11,491 bases of DNA from Melioribacteraceae bacterium. Its GTDB lineage: Bacteria > Bacteroidota > Ignavibacteria > Ignavibacteriales > Melioribacteraceae. The stretch spans positions 1-11,491 of the forward strand of contig JALNXG010000089.1 in NCBI GenBank assembly GCA_023230485.1. Reading direction: 5' to 3'. A program made the position numbers and the translations under genes. This document shows positions 1 through 8,003 of the stretch, piece after piece. Each line of letters begins with the position of its first letter. Position 1 is the stretch's first letter. The notes below the pieces were generated by a model, which searched no databases, was not told where the DNA came from, and saw only the letters and a program-made list of their open reading frames with translations.

Positions 1-1626
1 AAATACATATTTTTCGGCAGCTCTTCCGCCAAGCGCATAAGTAATCATTGCTTCTAAATAATCTTTAGCATAAGTATGCTTCTCGTCAACAGGTAAATAT
101 GTTGTTACACCAAGTGCTCTGCCACGTGGTATAATAGTAACTTTATGCACTGGATCAGCTTCCGGAATCATACGTGCAACGAGTACGTGTCCAATTTCGT
201 GATATGCAGTAATCTTTTTTTCATTCTCAGAAATAATCAGGCTCTTTCTTTCCATACCCATCATCACTTTATCTTTTGCTTCTTCAAAATCATCCATCTC
301 TACTTTTTTCTTATCCTTACGGGCTGCAAGTAAAGCGGCTTCATTTACTAAGTTCGCTAAATCAGCACCAGCAAGTCCCGGAGTTCCTTTTGCAAGGACA
401 GATAGATCAACATCCACACTTAATGGAATCTTACGTGTATGAACTTTTAAAATTCCTTCTCTCCCTTTGACGTCAGGGCGATCAACTACTACTTGACGAT
501 CGAATCTTCCCGGTCTTAATAAAGCAGGATCAAGTACGTCAGGTCTATTTGTAGCAGCTATAATAATCACACCACTATTCTGTTCGAAACCATCCATCTC
601 AACAAGTAGTTGATTAAGAGTCTGTTCTCTTTCATCATGTCCGCCGCCAAGACCGGCTCCTCTATGTCTTCCGACAGCATCAATTTCATCAATAAATATG
701 ATACATGGTGCGCTTTTCTTTCCCTGTTCAAATAAATCTCTAACACGCGAAGCACCAACACCAACGAACATCTCTACGAAATCAGCACCACTTATTGAAA
801 AGAATGGCACACCTGCTTCACCCGCTACCGCTCTTGCGAGCAATGTTTTTCCTGTACCGGGAGGTCCTAATAGCAATACACCTCTTGGAATTTTACCACC
901 AAGTTTCTGAAACTTAGAAGGCTCTTTTAGAAATTCAATAATCTCTTGCAATTCAACTTTTGCTTCATCAGCACCGGCAACATCTTGAAATGTAACTTTA
1001 GAAGCAGATTCAGAAATTAATTTTGCTTTACTCTTTCCAAAATTAAAAATTCCTCTTGTACCGCCTGCTCCTCCGGCACCTCCCTGCATTCGTCTAAAGA
1101 ACAAGAACCAAACACCAATTATCAAAATCCATGGTAGAATGCCAATTATGATTGTCATCCAATCATTGGATTCTTTAATAAAAGTATATTTTATCCCCTG
1201 TTCATCCCATTTTTCCTGCTGTTTATCTAAAATACTTTCAACTAAAACCACATTAAAAGTTTCTACATCAATATAGTTACCATTGATCATAATCTTTTCA
1301 GGAGATTTTAATGTACCTTCAAGACGATAATCATTAATATCAGATTTGAAAACTTTTGCGTCTTTAATTTTATTAGAATCAAGCAGTTGAGTATATTGAT
1401 TGTAAGTTAATTCGGCGGTGGATTTACCCCCGCCTCGCATTAATTGCATTACGATAACAGCGGCAATAATTACAGCACCCCAACTAAAAACAGTTTTAAT
1501 TACTTTTGACCAATCAAATTCACCATCTGGCTTTTGCGATCCATTTCCGCCACTGAGACCTTTTTTACTTTGTTTTGGTTTTTCTTTTTTATCAGACATA
1601 TTATTTTTATTTGTTTTTTCAGACAT
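1..1626 (-). CDS. ftsH: ATP-dependent zinc metalloprotease FtsH (C-terminal part beyond the window)
   Basis: FtsH is a membrane-anchored AAA+ protease that unfolds and degrades membrane and short-lived cytosolic proteins as a hexamer. The 542 residues present read open to the window edge. In order they are a Lys-rich cytosolic N-terminus, TM1 at about 41-63, a periplasmic domain, TM2 at about 156-178 and a Gly-rich linker. The AAA domain follows, with Walker A GPPGTGKT (254-261), Walker B ending in D313-E314 and a second region of homology TNRPDVLDPALLRPGRFDR (359-377) carrying the arginine fingers. The zinc-binding HExxH is HEIGH (476-480); the more usual form is HEAGH. The third zinc ligand and the C-terminal coiled coil lie off the window. 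ATG 1626 is chosen because AGGA and GGAG lie just upstream; a second in-frame ATG at 1599 has no SD. It starts 18 nt after hpt, as the last gene of tilS-hpt-ftsH. Identification is certain. Confidence 0.97.
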   Translation of the reverse strand, partial: MSEKTNKNNMSDKKEKPKQSKKGLSGGNGSQKPDGEFDWSKVIKTVFSWGAVIIAAVIVMQLMRGGGKSTAELTYNQYTQLLDSNKIKDAKVFKSDINDYRLEGTLKSPEKIMINGNYIDVETFNVVLVESILDKQQEKWDEQGIKYTFIKESNDWMTIIIGILPWILIIGVWFLFFRRMQGGAGGAGGTRGIFNFGKSKAKLISESASKVTFQDVAGADEAKVELQEIIEFLKEPSKFQKLGGKIPRGVLLLGPPGTGKTLLARAVAGEAGVPFFSISGADFVEMFVGVGASRVRDLFEQGKKSAPCIIFIDEIDAVGRHRGAGLGGGHDEREQTLNQLLVEMDGFEQNSGVIIIAATNRPDVLDPALLRPGRFDRQVVVDRPDVKGREGILKVHTRKIPLSVDVDLSVLAKGTPGLAGADLANLVNEAALLAARKDKKKVEMDDFEEAKDKVMMGMERKSLIISENEKKITAYHEIGHVLVARMIPEADPVHKVTIIPRGRALGVTTYLPVDEKHTYAKDYLEAMITYALGGRAAEKYVF

Positions 1627-1644
1627 TTTTCCTAATTCTCTCCA

Positions 1645-2205
1645 TTATTCACTTAAAGCGTATATAGATCTTAGATTACGATATTTTTGAGCATAATCAA
1701 GACCATAACCAATTACAAACTTATTTTGAATTTCAAATCCAATATAATCAATTTTCACATTATGTTTTAGACTTTCAGGTTTTAATAAAAGAGAAGCCAC
1801 TTTCATACTCGCAGGTGAATGAGACATTATAAGCTCCTCTATAAATTTAATCGAAAGTCCTGTATCTACAATATCCTCTACAATTATTACGTTTCTATCT
1901 CTTATATCTGCATTTAATTCTTTTATTAATTTTACATTCCCGGAAGAAATCTTTGCATCACCATAGCTTGAAAGTTTGAAGAAATCGACTTCACAAGCCA
2001 AAGTAACATTCTTTAATAAATCAGACATAAAAAGGAAACTGCCATTTAAAACTCCAATAAAGATCGGGAAACTTCCCTTATAATCTTTTGAAATTTGCTC
2101 ACCCAATTCTGTAATTCTCTTCTGAATAGTTTCTTCGGATAAGAAGAGTGAAAATTTTTCAACTCCAATTACAATTTCATTATTTCTATTGATCAACTCA
2201 GACAT
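1645..2205 (-). CDS. hpt: Hypoxanthine (guanine) phosphoribosyltransferase
   Basis: This cytosolic purine-salvage enzyme transfers the phosphoribosyl group of PRPP to hypoxanthine or guanine, giving IMP or GMP. The 186-residue length is normal for bacterial Hpt. Visible elements are the pyrophosphate-loop segment GVLNGSFLF (51-59), the flexible loop VDFFKLSSYGD (73-83) and the PRPP-binding signature VIIVEDIVDTGLS (106-118) with its acidic pair E110-D111. The purine-binding end is FVIGYGLDYAQKYRNL (163-178). ATG 2205 lies inside the last codons of tilS (13-nt overlap, different frame), with a modest AAAGG about 10 nt upstream, so translational coupling to tilS is likely. ftsH follows after 18 nt. 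In Bacillus the equivalent gene has the same neighbours on both sides. Xanthine specificity cannot be excluded by eye. Confidence 0.95.
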   Translation of the reverse strand: MSELINRNNEIVIGVEKFSLFLSEETIQKRITELGEQISKDYKGSFPIFIGVLNGSFLFMSDLLKNVTLACEVDFFKLSSYGDAKISSGNVKLIKELNADIRDRNVIIVEDIVDTGLSIKFIEELIMSHSPASMKVASLLLKPESLKHNVKIDYIGFEIQNKFVIGYGLDYAQKYRNLRSIYALSE

Positions 2206-3578
2206 ATTTTTAAGACCTTTTTACAATTATCATTTATTTTATATCTATTATCTATTCTTAAACCTACAACCCATACAATTTTGTTCCTGTTTTGTAACAC
2301 TAATTGTTGTTTTTTTTCAAATCCCGAAATTTTTATATCGGTTAGAAAATCTGAAACATTTTTTAACCCCCTCATACCAAGCGGAATAAATTTATCGCCC
2401 TTTTTCCAAACCTTTAAAATAAAACAATTATCTAAATTATCACCACAAATATATTCAGTCTTTCCATCGGAATTAAAGTTTTTTGGTATTTTCTTTACTT
2501 CTTTTATGTGAATGGTCTTATCAAAAAGTTTTGTTTTCTCTCCAATTTTTATAACAACTTCATTCGGCTCTTCTATTTGATTCAAATAAAGGCGAAATGA
2601 TTCACGTTCTCTTAAACAAATTAGTCCCTTCTTAAGTTCAATTGTTTTACCAGGCTGCATCATCTTAAGTTTTAGAAGAGCGGATATATTCGCTGATTCA
2701 ATTTCAATCGAGAAATTTTCATTAATTATTTTAATTAATAGAACACTGATAACATCTTCACCGATATTTCCTAATTTGTCTATCTTTATTTCAACGTGAT
2801 CTTTTTCTATTATCACAGAATCTTGGATAAGATAATCCACAAATTGATTTTGCAATTGATGTAAATCAATAGCGGTTCTTGATAGATTATTTATTACTTC
2901 TGAAACATTTGGATTTAGATTTTTTTTTAGCGAAGGAATCAGATTATTTCTAATAAAATTTCTTTTATATATTTCATCATTATTCGATGCATCTTCTCTA
3001 TATGTTTGTTCAGTTAAAGTTAGATATTCTAAAATTTCCTTTTTGGTAATCGATAGAAGGGGCCTAATTATTTTTCCTCTTACGATTGGAATACCTGATA
3101 ATCCTTTTAGACCACTTCCTCTAAATAAATTAAATAAAATAGTTTCTATATTATCATCTGAATGATGAGCCGTTACAATTTTATCATAACCCTTTGATTT
3201 AATTAAATCATCGAAAATCTTATAACGAATATTTCTGCCGGTCTCTTCAATTGATGTTTTTTCTCTGGCTGCAATTTTACCAACATTGACTCTAAATTTA
3301 TAAAATGGAATTGAATGATTGTGGCAAAGTACTTCGCAGAATTTTTGATCTTCTTCAGCTTCATTTCCTCGCAATTTATGATTAATGTGAATAGCTGAAA
3401 TTGTAATCTTAAATTTCTTAGCAAATTTGAGAAAAAATAAAAATGCGAAAACAGAATCTGCACCTCCACTTAACGCAATCAAGATTTGATCATTTTCATT
3501 TATTAGACAATTATCCGCAATAAATTTAATTACTTTTTGTTCAATTTTTGATTTACTATTTATGTTTAGAGATGACAT
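2193..3578 (-). CDS. tilS: tRNA(Ile)-lysidine synthase TilS
   Basis: TilS attaches lysine to C34 of tRNA-Ile(CAU) using ATP, changing both the codon read (AUA) and the amino acid accepted, so it is normally essential. The 461 residues begin with an N-type ATP-pyrophosphatase domain: PP-loop SGGADS (37-42), HINHKLRG (64-71), AHHSDDNIET (137-146) and GSGLKGLSG (154-162). A linker follows, then a C-terminal TilS domain with GDKFIPLGMRG and a segment ending in VVGLRIDNRY. This is the long, E. coli-like architecture. The ATG at 3578 has no ordinary SD. The only purine-rich candidate (AAGGGG) sits inside the greA terminator stem, 13 nt from the ATG. The gene heads the tilS-hpt-ftsH operon and follows greA by 29 nt. 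Its promoter is not obvious; transcription may come from inside greA or by readthrough. Confidence 0.96.
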   Translation of the reverse strand: MSSLNINSKSKIEQKVIKFIADNCLINENDQILIALSGGADSVFAFLFFLKFAKKFKITISAIHINHKLRGNEAEEDQKFCEVLCHNHSIPFYKFRVNVGKIAAREKTSIEETGRNIRYKIFDDLIKSKGYDKIVTAHHSDDNIETILFNLFRGSGLKGLSGIPIVRGKIIRPLLSITKKEILEYLTLTEQTYREDASNNDEIYKRNFIRNNLIPSLKKNLNPNVSEVINNLSRTAIDLHQLQNQFVDYLIQDSVIIEKDHVEIKIDKLGNIGEDVISVLLIKIINENFSIEIESANISALLKLKMMQPGKTIELKKGLICLRERESFRLYLNQIEEPNEVVIKIGEKTKLFDKTIHIKEVKKIPKNFNSDGKTEYICGDNLDNCFILKVWKKGDKFIPLGMRGLKNVSDFLTDIKISGFEKKQQLVLQNRNKIVWVVGLRIDNRYKINDNCKKVLKICLS

Positions 3579-3586
3579 ATGAAAAG

Positions 3587-3609
3587 AAAAGCCCCTTAGG
3601 GGCTTTTTT
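3587..3609 (-). terminator. Intrinsic terminator at the end of greA
   Basis: The stem AAAAGCCCC (3587-3595) pairs with GGGGCTTTT (3599-3607) around a 3-nt loop. Read on the minus strand, a T-rich tract (TTTTCTTTTC) follows the stem. The hairpin begins directly at the greA stop codon (3608-3610) and ends only 8 nt before the tilS ATG, so it fills nearly the whole 29-nt gap. The plus-strand reading also ends in six T, but no plus-strand gene needs it. Confidence 0.85.
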
Positions 3610-4078
3610 ACTCTATTGAAATGATTTCAAATTTAATGATTCCAGCTGGGACTTTGGCATCAATTACTTCACCTGCTTTTTTAGCATAAAGCGCCTGTCC
3701 CACAGGGGAAGTTATAGAAATTTTCCCTTGATCTAAATCCGCTTCTTCTGGTGAGACAAGAGTATATTTGTAAGTTTTCTTGTTGTTATGATTCTTAACC
3801 GTAATAGTCGATAATAGATGAGATTCATCTTTAGGCATTGTAGAAGGATCAATTATTCTTGCTTTAGAAAGCATCTCTTCGAGCTTACTAATCTTCAACT
3901 CCATTAATCCTTGCGAATCCTTTGCTGCATCATATTCAGCATTTTCAGATAGATCACCATGAGAACGTGCCTCGCTGATCCTCTCTGCCATTTCTTTTCT
4001 TCCTTTGGTCTTCAATTCAGCAAGCTCTTTTTCTACCTCTCGCATTTTTTCTTTGCTTAAATAGACAATGCTACTCAC
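3608..4078 (-). CDS. greA: Transcription elongation factor GreA
   Basis: GreA enters the secondary channel of RNA polymerase and stimulates cleavage of backtracked RNA, rescuing stalled complexes. The 156-residue length is typical. The N-terminal half (about 1-75) is the charged antiparallel coiled coil with the conserved tip GDLSENAEYD (41-50). D42 and E45 correspond to the acidic residues that coordinate the catalytic metal. The C-terminal half is the FKBP-like domain that binds polymerase, including SPVGQALYAKKAGEVI (124-139). The start is GTG at 4078, supported by AGGAG 8 nt upstream. The gene sits between two terminators, that of the nuclease gene upstream and its own downstream, so it is probably mostly monocistronic. 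GreB is less likely given the gene's separate position and GreA-like C-terminus. Confidence 0.96.
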   Translation of the reverse strand: MSSIVYLSKEKMREVEKELAELKTKGRKEMAERISEARSHGDLSENAEYDAAKDSQGLMELKISKLEEMLSKARIIDPSTMPKDESHLLSTITVKNHNNKKTYKYTLVSPEEADLDQGKISITSPVGQALYAKKAGEVIDAKVPAGIIKFEIISIE

Positions 4079-4086
4079 TTTTATTA

Positions 4087-4091
4087 CTCCT
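4087..4091 (-). promoter_or_regulatory. Shine-Dalgarno site of greA
   Basis: AGGAG on the minus strand, 8 nt before the GTG codon at 4078. It decides the non-ATG start of greA and shows that this organism uses SD-led initiation on at least some genes. Confidence 0.75.
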
Positions 4092-4104
4092 ATTAGAAAA
4101 ATTT

Positions 4105-4135
4105 AAAAAAAATTGCCACCGCATCAGCAGTGGCA
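4105..4135 (-). terminator. Intrinsic terminator after the AddB-like nuclease gene
   Basis: On the minus strand TGCCACTGC pairs with GCGGTGGCA (plus 4127-4135 with 4114-4122), with one G-U wobble and a 4-nt loop, followed by ATTTTTTTT. The wobble is a pair only in the minus-strand RNA; on the plus strand it is a C-A mismatch and no T-tract follows, so the direction is clear. It lies 41 nt past the nuclease stop codon and 27 nt before the greA start. Confidence 0.85.
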
Positions 4136-4141
4136 TAGACA

Positions 4142-4170
4142 AACATAGTAATTTAATAAATAGATTTCAA
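4142..4170 (-). promoter_or_regulatory. Possible promoter for greA
   Basis: Minus-strand TTGAAA (plus 4165-4170) and TATGTT (plus 4142-4147) are separated by 17 nt, a fair sigma-70-like match. The predicted RNA start is near 4135, at the foot of the terminator hairpin, so a greA transcript from here would begin with that hairpin. The DNA is A+T rich and a chance match is quite possible. Confidence 0.35.
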
Positions 4171-4175
4171 GCTTA

Positions 4176-7100
4176 TTAGTAGGGCAAAGATTCTGCGATT
4201 CGGCACATTTTAGAAAAATTGCAATTTTTACATGGCTTTTTATCCCCATCTAATTTAGTTAAATTAAAAATTCCGTTATCAATCGATTCTACATAATTTT
4301 TTATATGGCTTTTCGATAGCTCTATATAATAATCAATTTTTTCTTTATCCCTTTTGGTGGGAAATTTACTTAACCCAAAATCATTTACATTATATTTCAA
4401 AGAATAATAAGATACAAAATTAGGAAACATCTCTTCATCCAATTTATTTTTGAGTATTTCCACTGCGGCAGCAATATATATTATTAATTGTAGCGATAGA
4501 CCATTTTTTACATCATTTTTAACAACTTTTGCAATGCTCTTTTTATAATCGATGATTCCGATTTTATCATCATAAATATCAATTCTATCGATTTTTCCTT
4601 TTATTTTCACATCATTAATTTCGATAGGGGGAGAATCATTCATTCCAAATTCCAGCTCAAAATAGGAAGGAATAAAATCTTCCTGATTTTCTCTTTCATA
4701 TTTTACAAATTGATAAAGGATTGATTTTTCTCTATTCCCTTCAATGCCAAATATTTGTTCAATTTCAAAGAAAGATTTAACTCTATCAAATTTATATTCA
4801 TTGATTGCCTCATTTCCAATTTTCATTATGATATCTAATGAATAATTAAAAACTTTATCTGAGCAGTTTTTGATGACAATATTTTTTTTAGAAATTTCTA
4901 AATAGAATAGGAAAAGTATATTATGGAGCAAACTACCCATTTCAAGAGATGTAATATTCTCATCCGGGTCTTCAATCGTATCAATATGAAGCATTCGTTC
5001 AACAAAATATTTATATGGGCACTTCGCATAGGTTTCAAGTTGAGTAATAGAATAGATTTTTTCAAATGCAGGGAGTAATAAATTATTTTTTGGTATTAAA
5101 CCACTATATTCATTACTAATTTTCTTATTAATCCTTATTTTATCTATTTCAATTTCATTAAATAATTTCTCTATCCTAATCCCATCGATAATATCAGTCT
5201 CACCATAAAAAATATTGTATTGATTTAACTCAAGTCTCCCCGCTTCAATAAGAAAATCTTTTTTAGAAAAAATTGAATCGCTATATTGAATCAAGGTTTT
5301 CGATTCAATATCCAAAATTCTTTTTAATGCTTTGACAAGATATGATTCTTCGAAATTATTATTTTTCCCATACGAGGGAGTAGAAATATAAATTCCTTTT
5401 TTGTACATCGAAAGAGTTTGATAAAACTTATATGCATCCTTGCTAAATTGTATTTCTATCTGTTTTTTTACATCCCCGAAAAGAAAAATATCTGAATTTT
5501 GCTTAGTAGGGAGATCGCCATCACACATCCCACCAATAAAAATATAATCAAAATCCAATCCTCTAATTTCTTCTAATGTTGTAATTTGAATTCCATAATC
5601 AGAACGTTCCTTTACGTTGAACCGACTCCATTTGCAGATGGTTCTGAGTATATTTAGGTAATCAGAAAGTGAATAGAGTTTTGATTCTCCATCATAAGTT
5701 TTCATTCTAGTAAGAACTTCGAATATTGATTCATAGAAAACGGATAATGCTTTTATATTTTTTTCTGCATTCTCTGATTCGGATTTGAGCATCTTATGAA
5801 AAAGACCAGTCTTTTGAATCAAGTTTTTTAAATTTTCTAAGAATGATTCGATGGTTTGTGGTTCAGCAAATGGTTGTAAAGTTTTATGAACTGTAATAAT
5901 TCCATTTAATGCCTCTCTTAACTCAAGGTCTTCACCACTAGCTAATTGAATCTCAATGGAATTGATCCAATTTTTATAACCTGAAATAATTCTTAGTTCA
6001 GAAGAAATTTTTAATAGCTTCGTGAAATCCGTATCCGAGATAGAAAGAAATTTTGAACTAATTCCCCTAAAGAACGATTTATAATAATAATCATCTTCTT
6101 CAATTTCTAAAAAATTAATTATAGAACTGATTACCGGAATTGTATCAAGAGAATATCGGTCGCTTAAATTAAAAGGTATTTCGTAGATTGAAAAAACTTC
6201 TCTTATAATTGGTGAATATTCTTTAATTAAATTAAATACCAATGCAATTTTATGTGGCTTAATCCCCTTCTTAATTAGTAATTTTATCTCTCTAGCATTT
6301 AATTCAATTTCTTTATATCGGTCTTCACCTTCTAATTTTATTATAGGGAATCTACTTTCTTTATTTTTCACTGAGCGAAGAAAATTTTGGGATAGAAATT
6401 CTGTTAGCAGATTTGAAGTCTTTGTTTGATCATTTATATCGTCAATTAAATTATATTCATACGAAATAAATGATTCATAAGCGGTTTTTAAATGTCTATG
6501 AAGCTTTTCATTGGCTATATTATAATCTAAATTAATAAATATTTTTACTTTATTAACGAAAGACAATCGATTTATAATCTTTAGTTCTAAAGAAGAAAAT
6601 CCATTGAATCCATTGACATAAATATAGCTTAGGTTAGGGAAATGAAGAGTGAACAACTCAGAAAATTTTTCTTGTGGAAGATTAGCAATTATAAAATAGA
6701 TGTCGCCAATCTCTATGCTTTTGGCTGCGAAACATTTTCTTGTATATATATCGATTATTTTTGCAATACCAACAGCTTTAGATTTTTCATATCCTGAAAG
6801 TTCTTCTGCATTTTCCAATAATCTCTTTGAATCAATTCCCTCTTTCTTATATTCTCCGATTACATTATTAAGCTCTTCAAGAGTTCCATCGGGTACTTCG
6901 TTTTTATAATTTTCAAAATATTCAATTTCCGCTTCTTGAATTGTCTCTTTCAAAAAGACATAACTTGTTGCAGAATTAATTAAATCGAACTTTTCATAAG
7001 ATTGCAACAATTTCTGCGTAAGGGTTGTTAGAGTTTCTATATTGATTTTTTCTGATGTTTTATGAGGGGATTTATCGATTAATTCTTTTTTGAAATTCCT

Positions 7101-7217
7101 TGCCCATCTATTTGTAGGAACAATAAAAAGAAAAGAATCTAAGTTAACAGCTTCGAGCGAATCCCTTATCAAAGCTGACATATTAATATTTTTTATGTTT
7201 TCGCGTGAAAAAATCAT
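4176..7217 (-). CDS. AddB-like PD-(D/E)XK nuclease with iron-sulfur cysteines, no Walker A
   Basis: This 1013-residue protein resembles AddB/RexB, the helicase-fold nuclease subunit of the AddAB double-strand-break repair enzyme. Its C-terminal part has the full RecB-type nuclease set: GSLLH with H765, GKIDRID with D877, IIDYK with D890 and K892, and QLIIY with Q910 and Y914. It also has the AddB four-cysteine iron-sulfur pattern: C733 in YAKCPYKYF, then C996, C999 and C1005 (C-x2-C-x5-C). The middle keeps a helicase-like segment ITTLEEIRGLDFDYIFIGG. The N-terminus starts directly at a motif-Ia-like FIVPTNRWARNF (31-42) with no GxGKT before it, so ATP binding here is unlikely. No addA lies in this window. 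ATG 7217 has no clear SD. The gene is followed by its own terminator and is divergent from the barrel gene. The fold assignment is firm; the AddA partnership is inference. Confidence 0.85.
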   Translation of the reverse strand: MIFSRENIKNINMSALIRDSLEAVNLDSFLFIVPTNRWARNFKKELIDKSPHKTSEKINIETLTTLTQKLLQSYEKFDLINSATSYVFLKETIQEAEIEYFENYKNEVPDGTLEELNNVIGEYKKEGIDSKRLLENAEELSGYEKSKAVGIAKIIDIYTRKCFAAKSIEIGDIYFIIANLPQEKFSELFTLHFPNLSYIYVNGFNGFSSLELKIINRLSFVNKVKIFINLDYNIANEKLHRHLKTAYESFISYEYNLIDDINDQTKTSNLLTEFLSQNFLRSVKNKESRFPIIKLEGEDRYKEIELNAREIKLLIKKGIKPHKIALVFNLIKEYSPIIREVFSIYEIPFNLSDRYSLDTIPVISSIINFLEIEEDDYYYKSFFRGISSKFLSISDTDFTKLLKISSELRIISGYKNWINSIEIQLASGEDLELREALNGIITVHKTLQPFAEPQTIESFLENLKNLIQKTGLFHKMLKSESENAEKNIKALSVFYESIFEVLTRMKTYDGESKLYSLSDYLNILRTICKWSRFNVKERSDYGIQITTLEEIRGLDFDYIFIGGMCDGDLPTKQNSDIFLFGDVKKQIEIQFSKDAYKFYQTLSMYKKGIYISTPSYGKNNNFEESYLVKALKRILDIESKTLIQYSDSIFSKKDFLIEAGRLELNQYNIFYGETDIIDGIRIEKLFNEIEIDKIRINKKISNEYSGLIPKNNLLLPAFEKIYSITQLETYAKCPYKYFVERMLHIDTIEDPDENITSLEMGSLLHNILFLFYLEISKKNIVIKNCSDKVFNYSLDIIMKIGNEAINEYKFDRVKSFFEIEQIFGIEGNREKSILYQFVKYERENQEDFIPSYFELEFGMNDSPPIEINDVKIKGKIDRIDIYDDKIGIIDYKKSIAKVVKNDVKNGLSLQLIIYIAAAVEILKNKLDEEMFPNFVSYYSLKYNVNDFGLSKFPTKRDKEKIDYYIELSKSHIKNYVESIDNGIFNLTKLDGDKKPCKNCNFSKMCRIAESLPY

Positions 7218-7243
7218 TTATTGTAATTTATTAGGGTATTATT

Positions 7244-7273
7244 TTGTATGGTTGTTTTTAAACATTTTATAAT
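7244..7273 (+). promoter_or_regulatory. Possible promoter for the outer-membrane barrel gene
   Basis: A perfect TATAAT (7268-7273) follows TTGTAT (7244-7249) with an 18-nt spacer. A start near 7280 would give a leader of about 30 nt before the ATG at 7311. It lies in the 93-bp divergent region, which must also serve the nuclease gene; I see no convincing promoter in that direction. The A+T-rich background lowers confidence. Confidence 0.4.
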
Positions 7274-7310
7274 TATTTTAAATAATAAATTAAGAGAAAA
7301 TGGTGAATAA

Positions 7311-7949
7311 ATGAAACGAATAGTTATGTTATTGATCTTAATGACAAGCGTAGTATTTCCACAGAAAATTGGGAAACTAGCTCCACCACCTGAACGAGAA
7401 ATATTCCCTAATAGTGCTTGGGGAATGGATATTATGTTCGGCGAAGGAGGATTCGGACTGGGGACTTTCTTAAGAAGAGATGTAGCCGAGGATATTACCG
7501 GATTTATCGATTTCTCCTTTTCGGAATCTAAAGATGAACGTGAAGTTGAGTATATAGACTATTGGGGTGTTCCATATACATTTAATAAAGAGAATCGTGT
7601 ATTCCTCCTTCCATTAAATCTTGGACTTCAATTCAGATTATTTTCTGAATCAATCTCAGATAATTTAAGACCATACATTAATTTTGGTGTTGGACCAACA
7701 CTTGTTGTATCAACTCCCTATGAAAAAGAATTTTTCAGTTCCTTTGGAAAAGCACGTGGTTATCTTTCTGCAGGGGGATATGTAGGTTTCGGAGCTAATT
7801 TCGGTATTAGTAAAGATAATTTGATTGGAATTAATGCTCGTTACTATTATATCCATATGTTTAATGATGGCGTAGAAAACATTAAAAATCGCCTCAGAAA
7901 GGATTTTGGACATTTTTATATCACTCTTAATGTAGGTATAATGTATTGA
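7311..7949 (+). CDS. Probable secreted outer-membrane beta-barrel protein, function unknown
   Basis: This is a 212-residue protein with an N-terminal signal peptide: K2-R3, a hydrophobic core at about 4-16, and probable cleavage around VFPQ (15-18). Alternating, aromatic and glycine-rich stretches look like transmembrane beta strands, for example FLLPLNLGLQFRLF (98-111), LRPYINFGVG (119-128), YLSAGGYVGFGANFG (151-165), LIGINARYYY (171-180) and the final HFYITLNVGIMY (201-212). The C-terminus ends in an aromatic residue, as outer-membrane barrels usually do. Size and layout fit a small barrel of about eight strands. No catalytic motif is visible. GGTGA lies 5 nt before the ATG. It is first in a same-direction run with the M14 enzyme 54 nt downstream. 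I cannot assign a specific family or ligand. Confidence 0.75.
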   Translation: MKRIVMLLILMTSVVFPQKIGKLAPPPEREIFPNSAWGMDIMFGEGGFGLGTFLRRDVAEDITGFIDFSFSESKDEREVEYIDYWGVPYTFNKENRVFLLPLNLGLQFRLFSESISDNLRPYINFGVGPTLVVSTPYEKEFFSSFGKARGYLSAGGYVGFGANFGISKDNLIGINARYYYIHMFNDGVENIKNRLRKDFGHFYITLNVGIMY

Positions 7950-8003
7950 TACTTTACATATATAGTTGATTATACTTAGATTGGTATATACATAAATGGG
8001 TGA

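Noticed and set aside
145..910. Short open frames on both strands inside ftsH
   Set aside because: They overlap the strongly conserved FtsH frame on the minus strand and show no family-like features; they are shadow frames.
3203..3469. 88-residue minus-strand frame inside tilS
   Set aside because: It lies within the conserved PP-loop domain of tilS in another frame and has no recognisable sequence.
3616..3630. Perfect 7-bp inverted repeat TTGAAAT-G-ATTTCAA near the greA 3' end
   Set aside because: It is in coding sequence for a conserved GreA C-terminal strand, and no second copy was noticed; it is likely chance in A+T-rich codons.
7946..7976. TTGATA-19-TATACT before the M14 gene as a promoter
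   Set aside because: The spacing is long and the first box overlaps the preceding stop codon; support is not enough to list it as a feature.
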